Shown here piece by piece: positions 7,405 through 15,871 of a stretch of 16,604 bases of DNA (positions are counted from its first letter, which is position 1; every line of letters starts with the position of its first letter). The position numbers and the translations under genes are program-made. The notes under the pieces were generated by a model that saw only the letters and a program-made list of their open reading frames with translations, ran no database searches and was not told the DNA's origin. The stretch comes from Pseudomonadota bacterium (GTDB lineage: Bacteria > SAR324 > XYD2-FULL-50-16 > JAHJRI01): positions 1-16,604 of the forward strand of contig JAKSDL010000668.1 of the NCBI GenBank assembly GCA_022360105.1. Reading direction: 5' to 3'.

Positions 7405-10383
7405 TTAAATTTCTATCTGAATTTTAGTTCCTACTCCCGGATCTGATTGTATCATCCAGTGTCCACCGGTTGACAATACCCTTTCCCGCATCATGACCAG
7501 CCCTAAACCTAAAGACGGAGAACCGGGATTAAAACCTATACCGTCATCCACGATTGACAGAATAATCTTTTTATCAGGTTTTCTCTCCAAAGTGACCGAT
7601 ATATGATTAGCCTTTGCGTGCTTGGCAATATTTGTCAGTGCCTCCTGGGTAATACGAAACAGCGATATCTCTACGGCTGAAGGTAAGATTTTGGTTGAAC
7701 AGTCGTCGCCGTGAATATCAACGGAAATATTGGTCCGGCGGGCAAATAAACCACCAAACCAGCGCAAGGCAGCCATTAATCCATAGTCGTCAAGAATTCC
7801 CGGACGAAGCTCAACTACCACATCGCGAGTGACTCCGATGATTTCTTCAATTAGGTTTTGTGAATCGGTCAGACGTTCGTATATTCCGTCTGAGACTTTG
7901 GATGGTAACAAGTTTTTTAGAATGGTCAGGTTAATACTGATAACAGTCAGATTTTGTCCTACCTGATCGTGAAGCACCTGGCTCAAGACTTTTTTCTCAC
8001 TTTCTTCCACCTCTGCCATACGGACGGCTAAGCGGCGGAGTTGGTCCTGGCTGTGCTGCAGATCCTCTTCTATCTCCTTGCTTTTGGTAATATCAACAGA
8101 AACGCCGCTAATGCCAATAAATCTGCCTGAATCGTCATAAACGGGAAACTGGGTTGAGTGGTAAATATGAGGACCGTCCTCCTGGAAAATAACTTCATCT
8201 ACAATCTGTAATTTCTGCGATTTGATAACCTTTTCGTCATTAAGATCGAATTGATCGGTTGTTTCTTTGTCATAAAGCTCCCTGTTTGTTTTTCCCAACA
8301 CCTCTCTTTCCGATAGATTGAAGACTTTTTCACATGCGCGATTGAAAATGAGGTAACGACCATGGAGATCCTTCATATATATCATCTGGGGAGAATTGTT
8401 CAGATAGGCTCTCATCCGTGTTTCGCTTGCAACCAGGGCCGTTTCCATCTTCTTTCTTTCTGAAATATCGTTTATAAAGCCCTCCAGAAACAAAAGGCTC
8501 CCCTTTTTGCCATAAATCCCAACCCCCTTCTCCCAAACATGTTTTACAATGCCATTAGCAGTTACCAAGCGATATTCGACCTCAAACGTTTGTCTTTTTG
8601 ACAAGGAATCCCGGACAGTATCCCGGACACTCTTGCGGTCATCCGGATGAATCAGATCGTTATAGGACTTATCCCTGTCTTCGATAAGCTCATCTGCCTG
8701 ATATTCGGTCAGGTTCAAACAACCATCGCTGATAAACAGCATGGTCCGGTTCAGGTTATTTTTACAGCGATAAGCCGTACCCGGAAGGTTGCTCATTAAC
8801 GTCGACAACTGCCTTTCAGATTCTTGAATACTCAACTCAATCCACTTACGTTCCGTAATGTCCTGAAACGTTCCATGCATCAGTTTCGGCTTGCCGTCAG
8901 TATCCAAATCAACATGACAAATGATATTTGCATACCTGATACTGCCATTTTCCGGAATGTATCGACAATCAATTGCAAATGACTCTCCACTGTGAAGGCT
9001 TTTGCTTATTTCATTCGTGACGGTATTATAATCGTCGGTATAAATGTGTTTTTTGAATAGATCTTTCGATTGTAAAACCTCTTTGGAGCTATAACCAAAA
9101 AGTCTGTATAGCTCTTCCGACCAAAACTCCTCACCTGTCTCAAAATCGTGTTCCCAATTGGCAACTTTGGCTACCTGTTGCGCTTCTTTTAGACGTCTTT
9201 CACTCTTTTTCAGCTTTTCATTAGCCAATTTGCGAATAGTCACATCTTCAACAATGCAAATGATTCCGTGGTAATCTTTATCGACTTTCCTTGGAATCAA
9301 TGTGCCTGATTGGTAACTTGTTCGCCCTGCAGGGGTTGTTACAAGTATTTCATGATATGGCACAGGATTTTGCAACGACCTGGCTACCAGGTAATAAGGC
9401 TCAAACTGCCGGACGGTCTCCTCGGGAAAAGAGCGAAACACATGCATTCCTTTTAATTGGTCTGCCTTCAATCCATAGACCTTTTCCAAGCTTTGATTGG
9501 CGTAAGATATAACATCATCCTTGCCTGTTACCCAAACTCCACTCGGAATCGTGTTTAAGATATTTTCATAAAATTCAGTAGAATCGCGGTATTTTTTTTC
9601 GCTATTGGTTAGATTTTTGAACAATAAATTATACGGTTTACTAAATCCCGTTTCAATAAAAGCTTTATAGATGCAGTAATAAGAACAAATTTTAAGATAA
9701 TGACCAATCAAATTTGATAGCCCGTAAACGCTCAGATAGAAGGTGAAACAAAGTTCCGATGCGATGGTTAATAAAATTGACGCAGTAAGCAAACGCAACA
9801 AAATCGGACTAAACTCGTGACTGTTACGATGTAACAGAATCAAAACAACAACCAGTATACAGCAGATAAGATATTCGCTGATCCTTTTAAACGGAGTGAG
9901 TCCGACACCTTCAACAAAACAATCGGGAAATGCCTCTTTGAAAATGACAACCAGTAAGCAAACAACAATGAAAACATAGCCTGCCATCATAAGTGAATGA
10001 TTGAACTTTTTCCTGATAATAACCAGCGCCGTAAGAAGTGAAATGCTCTCCAGGTAGCGGGCCGCAATCCAGAGCTGAGTGGGGAGATTAGCGTCATAAC
10101 CGGGAAACACATTCATGCCCTTGTAACCCAGTAAATGCGCAGTATCTATGATACCAACCGACAAATAGGCAATTCCAAGAAAAAGGATGAAGGGGTTCTC
10201 AGCGATCTTTCGAGAATTAAATCCCATCATGAATATCCCACATGCAACGACCACCGCAAACAGCTCGGCGATACTGTGAAAAAGCAGGTAATTATACAAG
10301 CTACTCAGGTAAAGCCCCGTAAAAACAGTGACCCAGGACACTAGTGTTCCCAGTCGGTTCAAAATATAGATAGGAGTATTCAT
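7405..10383 (-). CDS. Membrane sensor histidine kinase: MASE3, four PAS domains, HisKA_3, HATPase
   Basis: About 992 residues from the ATG at 10383; a TTG three codons earlier is possible, but neither has a strong ribosome site. Residues about 8-245 form a MASE3 integral membrane sensor with around seven or eight helices and the family motifs NYLLFHSIAELF, GIIDTAHLLGYKGMNVF and NLPTQLWIAARYLESISLL. Four PAS domains follow at about 268-385, 400-513, 523-644 and 654-770, the second and third of PAS_3 type ending in DITERK or DISERK. A short coiled segment leads to HisKA_3 with phosphoacceptor H805 in LHDQVGQNL, then an HATPase_c domain with N918 in the N-box, DDGIGF near 946 and LGLGLVMM near 958. 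There is no receiver. This architecture autophosphorylates and donates to NarL-type regulators, most likely the one encoded next downstream. The signal is unknown. Confidence 0.95.
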   Translation of the reverse strand: MNTPIYILNRLGTLVSWVTVFTGLYLSSLYNYLLFHSIAELFAVVVACGIFMMGFNSRKIAENPFILFLGIAYLSVGIIDTAHLLGYKGMNVFPGYDANLPTQLWIAARYLESISLLTALVIIRKKFNHSLMMAGYVFIVVCLLVVIFKEAFPDCFVEGVGLTPFKRISEYLICCILVVVLILLHRNSHEFSPILLRLLTASILLTIASELCFTFYLSVYGLSNLIGHYLKICSYYCIYKAFIETGFSKPYNLLFKNLTNSEKKYRDSTEFYENILNTIPSGVWVTGKDDVISYANQSLEKVYGLKADQLKGMHVFRSFPEETVRQFEPYYLVARSLQNPVPYHEILVTTPAGRTSYQSGTLIPRKVDKDYHGIICIVEDVTIRKLANEKLKKSERRLKEAQQVAKVANWEHDFETGEEFWSEELYRLFGYSSKEVLQSKDLFKKHIYTDDYNTVTNEISKSLHSGESFAIDCRYIPENGSIRYANIICHVDLDTDGKPKLMHGTFQDITERKWIELSIQESERQLSTLMSNLPGTAYRCKNNLNRTMLFISDGCLNLTEYQADELIEDRDKSYNDLIHPDDRKSVRDTVRDSLSKRQTFEVEYRLVTANGIVKHVWEKGVGIYGKKGSLLFLEGFINDISERKKMETALVASETRMRAYLNNSPQMIYMKDLHGRYLIFNRACEKVFNLSEREVLGKTNRELYDKETTDQFDLNDEKVIKSQKLQIVDEVIFQEDGPHIYHSTQFPVYDDSGRFIGISGVSVDITKSKEIEEDLQHSQDQLRRLAVRMAEVEESEKKVLSQVLHDQVGQNLTVISINLTILKNLLPSKVSDGIYERLTDSQNLIEEIIGVTRDVVVELRPGILDDYGLMAALRWFGGLFARRTNISVDIHGDDCSTKILPSAVEISLFRITQEALTNIAKHAKANHISVTLERKPDKKIILSIVDDGIGFNPGSPSLGLGLVMMRERVLSTGGHWMIQSDPGVGTKIQIEI

Positions 10384-10693
10384 GCTGAGCAAAACAAACC
10401 GTAAATAGTTTTCACAATATGGATGGTCGATTGGATAAGTTTAAACAAAAAACACGAAAAAGGTAATAATTAGGAATATTCAAGTGTGACAAAACCAAAC
10501 CTGGTAGATAAAAAAAGTCAATTATTATAATATATTAAGCAAAATTTGTTTTTTAAATTTTCTTCCTTTCTTTTGGATTTTGATGATTATTCAGATAATG
10601 AATAAAAAAATAAAACTTCATGGTCTCGTAATGACTTGATGCCACTTGTAAAGCAATATGAGAAGTCAGGCTTAGTTGTTGATCATCATGCCA

Positions 10694-10737
10694 GTCAAAT
10701 TATCCCCTCAAAGAAAACAAACACTCCTGACAGACAA
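10694..10737 (+). promoter_or_regulatory. Conserved upstream element, copy 2
   Basis: On the plus strand it starts GTCAAATTATCC and ends AAAACAAAC, three bases, then CCTGACAGACAA. It aligns with copy 1 over 44 bases without gaps at 36 positions. It points toward the degenerate receiver gene and ends 156 bp before its ATG; it also lies about 310 bp upstream of the divergent sensor kinase, in reverse orientation to that gene. The inner TGACA half-site of copy 1 is not kept here, so the conserved core is the second half. Confidence 0.65.
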
Positions 10738-10746
10738 AACAATTCA

Positions 10747-10809
10747 AATTAGCGACAGTCGGAGTATCCATAAACTCTTTTTGGATACATTGCTGACTAA
10801 TCGCTGATT
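10747..10809 (+). promoter_or_regulatory. Composite inverted repeat / possible leader hairpin
   Basis: Three nested arm pairs stack into one 63-base structure: AATTAGCGA (10747) with TCGCTGATT (10801), nine pairs including one G-U; AGTC (10757) with GACT (10795); and GTATCCA (10764) with TGGATAC (10782) around an 11-base loop. It begins 9 bases after copy 2 of the conserved element and ends 84 bases before the receiver ATG. It may fold in the mRNA leader or act as a DNA operator. No U-run follows, so it is not a standard terminator. Confidence 0.5.
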
Positions 10810-10893
10810 ATGAAACGATTCAAAATGGAAAAAAGTAAGGCCGGACTACAGTGATTATTCTGGGCCCCGGTGGTTGACCAATGAAGGTGAAAC

Positions 10894-11289
10894 ATGTCGA
10901 AACATCAAATCCTGATTGTTGAAAATCATGAAGAGCTGTCAAAATCCCTGGCGGATTGGATTTACATGGAATTACCGGATTGCTCGGTTTGCCATGCCAA
11001 TCATGCGGAAGAAGCGATTTGGATGATTCAGGATGACTTTTGTGATCCGCAAGTTATTATTACAGATCTTTTCCTGGTTGGAATGGACGGCATTGAATTC
11101 ACCCGACGCATAGAAAATCGATGGCCGGATAAAAAAACAATTGTCATCTCCGTATACGATAATGAAATTTATCGTAAATTTGCGCTCAAAGCCGGTGCTG
11201 CTGATTTTAGAGTAATACCCAACATCAACGATGATTTTATGTCGCTGGTAAGAGGATTGCTAAATGAAAAAAAGGAAAAACATGTATAA
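10894..11289 (+). CDS. Stand-alone receiver protein with degenerate catalytic residues
   Basis: A 131-residue single-domain response regulator preceded by AAGG (10884-10887) at six bases from the ATG. The phosphoacceptor D58 in VIITDLFLVGMDG and switch S86 in IVISVYD are present. The acidic pocket is E10/N11, not two acids, and the conserved lysine of the KP motif appears replaced: the segment reads DFRVIPN, with Ile at the usual Lys position. Loss of that lysine normally impairs the phosphorylation-induced switch, so this protein may be phosphorylated weakly, or signal without phosphorylation. It stands 407 bp upstream of the hybrid kinase on the same strand and has no output domain. Copy 2 of the conserved element and the composite inverted repeat lie in its leader or promoter, suggesting it belongs to the same regulon as the receiver genes on the other strand. 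Confidence 0.9.
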   Translation: MSKHQILIVENHEELSKSLADWIYMELPDCSVCHANHAEEAIWMIQDDFCDPQVIITDLFLVGMDGIEFTRRIENRWPDKKTIVISVYDNEIYRKFALKAGAADFRVIPNINDDFMSLVRGLLNEKKEKHV

Positions 11290-11696
11290 GCCTTTCATTT
11301 TAATATTTTCATTTAAAGCCCGGGTGACCGCATATCAATGCTGCTCCCAACAACCCACATCTCCCAAGCCCACAGATCCCCCAATGTAAACGCTTCCAAC
11401 CATCCTGTTTAACCCAATCTTCATATTATCAATATCATTGCCTGGATCTACAGCTATTCTGTAATGATCAATAACGAGAATTACAAGGCAGGTATTTGTT
11501 CACTACGCTGAGTAAAATAAGCTATTATTTTAAAGAGTTAAGTTTAATTTTTTGGATTTTTTTTTCAATTGGCAACTTTATACATTTTTGTTTTGTTGGG
11601 ACCTCGAAACTATGTTAAACTACGCCTTAAATCGGAGATAGTACTTAAAATAAGGATCAGTGAGGTCATAGATAAACAATAAAGCAAGGCACCGCC
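11290..11696. other. Gap upstream of hybrid kinase, with a G-quadruplex motif
   Basis: No well-supported gene lies in these 407 bp. A five-run G-quadruplex motif is on the minus strand at 11346-11382. A minus-strand open stretch (about 11335-11500) encodes a glycine-rich peptide of about 50 residues ending GLGDVGCWEQH, but without a good start or ribosome site. About 11515-11565 is a T-rich tract. No copy of the 44-bp element is found here. Confidence 0.5.
11346..11382 (-). other. Five-run G-quadruplex motif
   Basis: On the minus strand there are five runs of at least three G, at plus-strand positions 11378-11382, 11369-11371, 11363-11365, 11354-11356 and 11346-11348, separated by loops of 6, 3, 6 and 5 bases. 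This satisfies the usual G3+N1-7 rule with one spare run, in an otherwise A+T-rich gap. The G-rich strand is the template strand for the downstream hybrid kinase gene. Folding in the cell is inference. Confidence 0.55.
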
Positions 11697-14600
11697 ATGG
11701 TTTCTACATTTAACCGACTGAGTTTTAGAATAACCATATTGATTTTTTTGATTGTGGGAATTCCGGTTTCCATAATTATATCCTATTTCAGTAACCGAAT
11801 TATTGACGATTTAAGGACAGCTAGCCTGGAAGATATTCGGGAAAAAGTTGAAATTGAAGTTGAGAGAGGTCAGGTTCTTTTGACTTGGATTAAAAATGAG
11901 GTGTCCAGCGAATCGATCCGGATCGAAGAACACCTGGGCCAATATCCTGAGTGGGAGCAAGCTTTTGCATCAAAAACGATTGATCCCCGATTTTTTCAAA
12001 GTGAGCTACACAATACTTTGAGCACGGATTTAACCAGGTTGATAAAGAAAAATGAAAGTTTTCTGCAGATAAGGCTGATTCATGTTGCTGGAAATGAAAT
12101 CCTGCGTATTAATCGCACTCCTGCGGGTTTTGAACAGGCCGAACCAAAGGATCTGCAAAATAAACTGGAACGGGATTATTTCAGGTTCTTTTTAGCAGAA
12201 AGCGACAATAGTATACATGCTTTTCCCGTTACGCTGAACAGGGAACACGGAAAGCTGAGTCTGCCTTATACGCCTATGCTCAGACTGGGAAAACGACTTT
12301 ATGATTCAAAAAAGCGATTGGTAGGCGTATTCGTATTAAACGTGAATCCAACCATTATTTTTGACTCGATTGTAAAGCAAAAATCAAAGAGCTTTTTGGT
12401 CATCGATAGTTTGGGTAATTATCTTTATCACTGGGATAAGAACCTGCTTTTCGGGCATGAGCTAAAAAAAGAAGCAAATTTATTACATGATGAGCCCGAA
12501 TTGGCTGTTAACTTAACACAAATGGACTCGAAAATTCACTATGATGCAGAAATCGGTGAATTTAGAGTTTGGCAGAAAGTCTTCTTTAATAAAGGAAAAA
12601 ATGATAAGGACTATTGGGTTTTTATGGAACGCTTTCCTGAGGAATCAATTTCTGCACCCTGGTTTGAATCCGTTACCGAGGGTGTCAGTATAACCATCGT
12701 TACCTTGTTTTTTACTTTTGCCGTGTCCATGTATCTTGTTTACAAGATGTTAGCCCCCCTGAATCTGATTATAAAAGATATGAGGTTGGTTGGTGAAGGT
12801 GAATTGGATCACCGGGCCAAACAATATTCTGCGACAGAAATTGGTTATATTGCCAAGGTCTTTAATCAAATGGCGGGTGATTTGGAAGAAACCAATAGAG
12901 AATTGAACAAACAGATGGCTTCTTTCCGTTCCATCTCAAATTTAGCTCCCAACGGGCACGTCATTACTGATCATTTGGGGAATATTGTATCCGTAAATCC
13001 AGCTTTTGAGTGGATGTTTGAATATTCTGATTTTGAAATACTTGGTCAGAATATAAGTCAAATTATCCCCGCCCCCTTCAAACAAATCCACGATCAAGCG
13101 ATTGAAAATCACCATCGGCATGCCGATTCAGAGCAGATGCTCGGAACCAAGCGAGAGGAATATGCCGTTAAGAAAAACGGAGAGCAGTTTCCAATAACCC
13201 TGTATATTGAGGAAACCCTGATCGATGAGCAAAGGTTATTTATTGCCATTATTTCAGATATATCTGATGTTAAACAAAAGGAAAAAGACATCATTGAATG
13301 GAAAAACAGGTATGAGGCAGCCGTGCTAAGCAGTGACCAGTTATTGTATGACTGGAATTCAAAAAATAACGATGTTACATACGGCGGAGACTTAGAGGCC
13401 ATAATCGGTTATAGCTCAAAAGATCTGCAGGGAGGTCTGGATCGGTGGAGAGAGCTTATTCACCCTGATGATCTGGCTGATTTTGACAAGAAAATAGAAC
13501 AGCTCAAGCTATCGAAACATAAGGCAAACATCGAGTATCGGATTAAAAGAAAAGATGGCGAATACATTTATGTTGAGGACAGGGGGCAATACATTTTTGA
13601 TGGACAGGGGGCTATGACCCAGCTGATCGGATTTGTTAAAGATAATACAGAAAGGAAAAAACTCGAACAAGAACTGATCAACCACAGAAATCGGCTGGAA
13701 CAAAAGGTGGAAGAACGCACAAGCGAATTAAAAAAAGCAAAGGAAGACGCGGATCTGGCGAACCAGGCCAAATCGATCTTTTTGGCTAATATGAGCCACG
13801 AAATGAGAACCCCCTTAAATGCCATCATCGGATTTGGACAAATTTTAAAAAAGCAACTGTCAGAAACACTCACAGACAGGCAGAATCACTTCTTAAGCAG
13901 TATCCGCACTAGTGGTGATCACCTTCGAGAAATGATTGACAACATCCTGGACCTGTCCAAAATCGAAGCCGGGAAACTTAGAACCCAAATGTCTACCTTT
14001 GATTTTGCTCTGATGTTAAAATCCTGTTTTGATGTGGTTCGCGAATCAGCCTATATAAAAAATATCGAAATTGTTGATCAGATTCCTAAAGATTTGGGTT
14101 TTCTTGAAGCAGATGAAACGCAGATTAAGCAGGTTTTTTTCAATCTTTTAAATAATGCAACCAAGTTTACTGAACCCGGAAAGCAAATTGGAATCAGCGC
14201 ATCCTCCGATTCGGAAAACTTTTATGTCTCGGTTTGGGATGAAGGAGTCGGAATTCCTGACGATGCGTTTGAAAAAATATTCGAACCGTTTGAGCAGGTT
14301 GGAATAAAACTCGCCGGGAAAGATCGCGGAACCGGACTTGGCCTTGCGATTTCAAAAAAACTTGTTGAAACTCACGGTGGAAAGATATCGGTGTCCAGTA
14401 AGATTAACAAAGGCAGTAGCTTTACTGTATGTCTTCCTCGATCAAATGCCGGCAATACCGGCTCTGAGAGAGATGTGGTATTGCCTGATATGATGGGTAG
14501 TTATGAGAAACTCAAAGGGAAAAGAATTTTGGTGACCGAAGATAACACGTCAAACCAGGAGCTTATAGAAGCCGCTTTGATTCCTATTGGCTGTCATGTG

Positions 14601-14882
14601 GATTTTGCTTTTTCCGGAGAAGAATGCTTGGAGATGATCAGAAAATTAGACTACCATTTGATCTTAATGGATATTCAACTTCCCAATATGGACGGAGTGG
14701 AAACCATGCAGCAAGTGAAGAAGATAAATGCAACCATTCCCTTAATTGCAATATCGGCATTTGCAATGAAAGGAGACAAAGAAAGCTTTCTTGAAGCAGG
14801 TTTTAATGACTATATTTCCAAACCTATTGAGGTAGATATGCTGATTGAAAAAATGGGAGAAGCAGTGGATATCCAATCTTAA
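11697..14882 (+). CDS. Hybrid sensor histidine kinase: periplasmic Cache-like sensor, HAMP, two PAS, HisKA, HATPase, receiver
   Basis: A 1061-residue inner-membrane protein; AGG (11687-11689) lies seven bases before the ATG. A membrane helix at about 10-31 is followed by a large periplasmic region (about 32-328) resembling dCache ligand-binding sensors: LQIRLIHVAGNEILRINR near 123-140, a DYFRFFLAESDN stretch, and LVGVFVLNVNPTIIFDSI near 208-225. A second helix at about 330-350 leads to HAMP (about 350-402), PAS (about 405-525), PAS_3 (about 540-655), a coiled linker, HisKA with H701 in MSHEMRTPLNAIIG, HATPase_c with N820, DEGVGIP at 848, FEPFEQV at 862 and GTGLGLAIS at 878, and a C-terminal receiver with E948/D949, D992, S1020 and K1042. 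All catalytic residues are intact. The attached receiver implies a phosphorelay needing an Hpt protein, not present in this window. The ligand is unknown. Confidence 0.95.
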   Translation: MVSTFNRLSFRITILIFLIVGIPVSIIISYFSNRIIDDLRTASLEDIREKVEIEVERGQVLLTWIKNEVSSESIRIEEHLGQYPEWEQAFASKTIDPRFFQSELHNTLSTDLTRLIKKNESFLQIRLIHVAGNEILRINRTPAGFEQAEPKDLQNKLERDYFRFFLAESDNSIHAFPVTLNREHGKLSLPYTPMLRLGKRLYDSKKRLVGVFVLNVNPTIIFDSIVKQKSKSFLVIDSLGNYLYHWDKNLLFGHELKKEANLLHDEPELAVNLTQMDSKIHYDAEIGEFRVWQKVFFNKGKNDKDYWVFMERFPEESISAPWFESVTEGVSITIVTLFFTFAVSMYLVYKMLAPLNLIIKDMRLVGEGELDHRAKQYSATEIGYIAKVFNQMAGDLEETNRELNKQMASFRSISNLAPNGHVITDHLGNIVSVNPAFEWMFEYSDFEILGQNISQIIPAPFKQIHDQAIENHHRHADSEQMLGTKREEYAVKKNGEQFPITLYIEETLIDEQRLFIAIISDISDVKQKEKDIIEWKNRYEAAVLSSDQLLYDWNSKNNDVTYGGDLEAIIGYSSKDLQGGLDRWRELIHPDDLADFDKKIEQLKLSKHKANIEYRIKRKDGEYIYVEDRGQYIFDGQGAMTQLIGFVKDNTERKKLEQELINHRNRLEQKVEERTSELKKAKEDADLANQAKSIFLANMSHEMRTPLNAIIGFGQILKKQLSETLTDRQNHFLSSIRTSGDHLREMIDNILDLSKIEAGKLRTQMSTFDFALMLKSCFDVVRESAYIKNIEIVDQIPKDLGFLEADETQIKQVFFNLLNNATKFTEPGKQIGISASSDSENFYVSVWDEGVGIPDDAFEKIFEPFEQVGIKLAGKDRGTGLGLAISKKLVETHGGKISVSSKINKGSSFTVCLPRSNAGNTGSERDVVLPDMMGSYEKLKGKRILVTEDNTSNQELIEAALIPIGCHVDFAFSGEECLEMIRKLDYHLILMDIQLPNMDGVETMQQVKKINATIPLIAISAFAMKGDKESFLEAGFNDYISKPIEVDMLIEKMGEAVDIQS

Positions 14883-14995
14883 ATACACACAAAAAAGAGA
14901 CAAAGCCAAAACTCTTCAAAACGATTTCTGTTTTATGCAAAAGCGCAAACCTTTTTGCTGTGCAGTTAGACGGAGGTTTGTGTCTGGTACGCTTC

Positions 14996-15871
14996 TTATC
15001 CTAAGCTCGGGAAACTAAGAAAAATAAAACGAAAGGCATTCACTCCAAAGTGGCATAAAATTGCAGCCTCAATTTTTTGAGTGATATGATAGGAAACTCC
15101 GTAAGCAATTCCCGCCAGCGTGGCGAGCACAATGTATTGTATCCCCCCTGCAAAATGTGCCACTCCAAAAAGGACTGATATAACTGCAATGCTAATCACA
15201 TTACCATAGGTATACCTTTGCAGCCTGGCGGACAGATTTCTCTGGAGAAATGCTCTAAAAAAAGCTTCCTCCCCCACACAAGTAACCAGAAGATTGCCAA
15301 TCCCCCAAATAAAGAACAGTTCAGTGAATTTTACATCCCATGTTGTATATCCAAATAAATAACTTAACGGGGAAATGACGAGCAGAGCAATCATAAGAAT
15401 TGGAATAGCAGTCCGAAACACTGAAAACCATTCTTCTTTTTTCTTTACCAGCGGAAAGCCAAACCCTAAAATGATTAGCCCGACAAAAGCCTTGTCCTGA
15501 TTGAAAAACATATCGAATGCTGTGCCGGTTTTGCCCAGGGTGACGCTTTCAAACATTTTCCAATTATTGAATCCCGGTACAATATGAATTGCCAGGGAAA
15601 CGGATAGTACAATTATCAATCCGCAGGCAATCATGCGGATAAAAAATGATTCCGAATTTTCAAACAAGAGATAAACAAGCCCCAGGGTCAAAACAGCGAG
15701 AATCCCAACCAAGCCCATCCTATTTGAGAATACGGCAAGACCGATTGCAACTATTGCCAGTATTCCCCAAATCCTAACATCCTGTTTTATCCAAAGGCTT
15801 ACAATTGAAAAGAGAATCAATAGGGAACTTGCTGTTGAAAAAGGGTTGGAAACTAATACGTCATAAATCAT
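14996..15871 (-). CDS. CPBP-family intramembrane glutamic endopeptidase
   Basis: A 291-residue protein, hydrophobic throughout, with about eight predicted membrane helices. The C-terminal CPBP (Abi/Rce1-like) domain shows all three signatures: EExxxR at 201-206 (GEEAFFRAFLQRNL), FxxxH at 235-239 (FGVAH), and HxxxN at 274-278 (HFGVN). These residues form the active site of membrane proteases related to CAAX prenyl endopeptidase; in bacteria members serve in bacteriocin immunity, protein processing or partner membrane regulators. The N-terminal half (about 1-140) has extra membrane helices with no recognised function. It converges with the hybrid kinase gene (113 bp gap), so it is not part of that operon. 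The substrate cannot be told. The ribosome site upstream of this ATG is weak. Confidence 0.92.
   Translation of the reverse strand: MIYDVLVSNPFSTASSLLILFSIVSLWIKQDVRIWGILAIVAIGLAVFSNRMGLVGILAVLTLGLVYLLFENSESFFIRMIACGLIIVLSVSLAIHIVPGFNNWKMFESVTLGKTGTAFDMFFNQDKAFVGLIILGFGFPLVKKKEEWFSVFRTAIPILMIALLVISPLSYLFGYTTWDVKFTELFFIWGIGNLLVTCVGEEAFFRAFLQRNLSARLQRYTYGNVISIAVISVLFGVAHFAGGIQYIVLATLAGIAYGVSYHITQKIEAAILCHFGVNAFRFIFLSFPSLG

Larger units (their letters stand above)
10384..10893. other. Divergent intergenic region between sensor kinase and degenerate receiver
   Basis: This 510-bp space separates divergently transcribed genes and holds no convincing gene. About 10490-10615 is extremely A+T rich with long A and T runs. 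Copy 2 of the conserved element lies at 10694-10737, and a long composite inverted repeat at 10747-10809. A GTTTAAAC palindrome lies near 10439. Promoters for both flanking genes must lie here, but I cannot place a convincing sigma-70 or sigma-54 box. Confidence 0.6.

Noticed and set aside
7232..10737. Copies 1 and 2 of the 44-bp element as terminal inverted repeats of a mobile unit carrying the sensor kinase
   Set aside because: They are inverted and flank the kinase gene, but a third copy lies outside at 6342-6386, no transposase is present, no target duplication is seen, and each copy sits at a similar distance from a regulator start.
11335..11500. Minus-strand peptide of about 50 residues, glycine-rich, as a small gene
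   Set aside because: No start codon with a ribosome site near its beginning, and the glycine codons arise from the G-quadruplex runs.
14946..14980. CAAACCT/AGGTTTG inverted repeat between the convergent hybrid kinase and CPBP genes, as a bidirectional terminator
   Set aside because: Seven pairs around a loop of 21 bases without adjoining U-runs is too weak to call.
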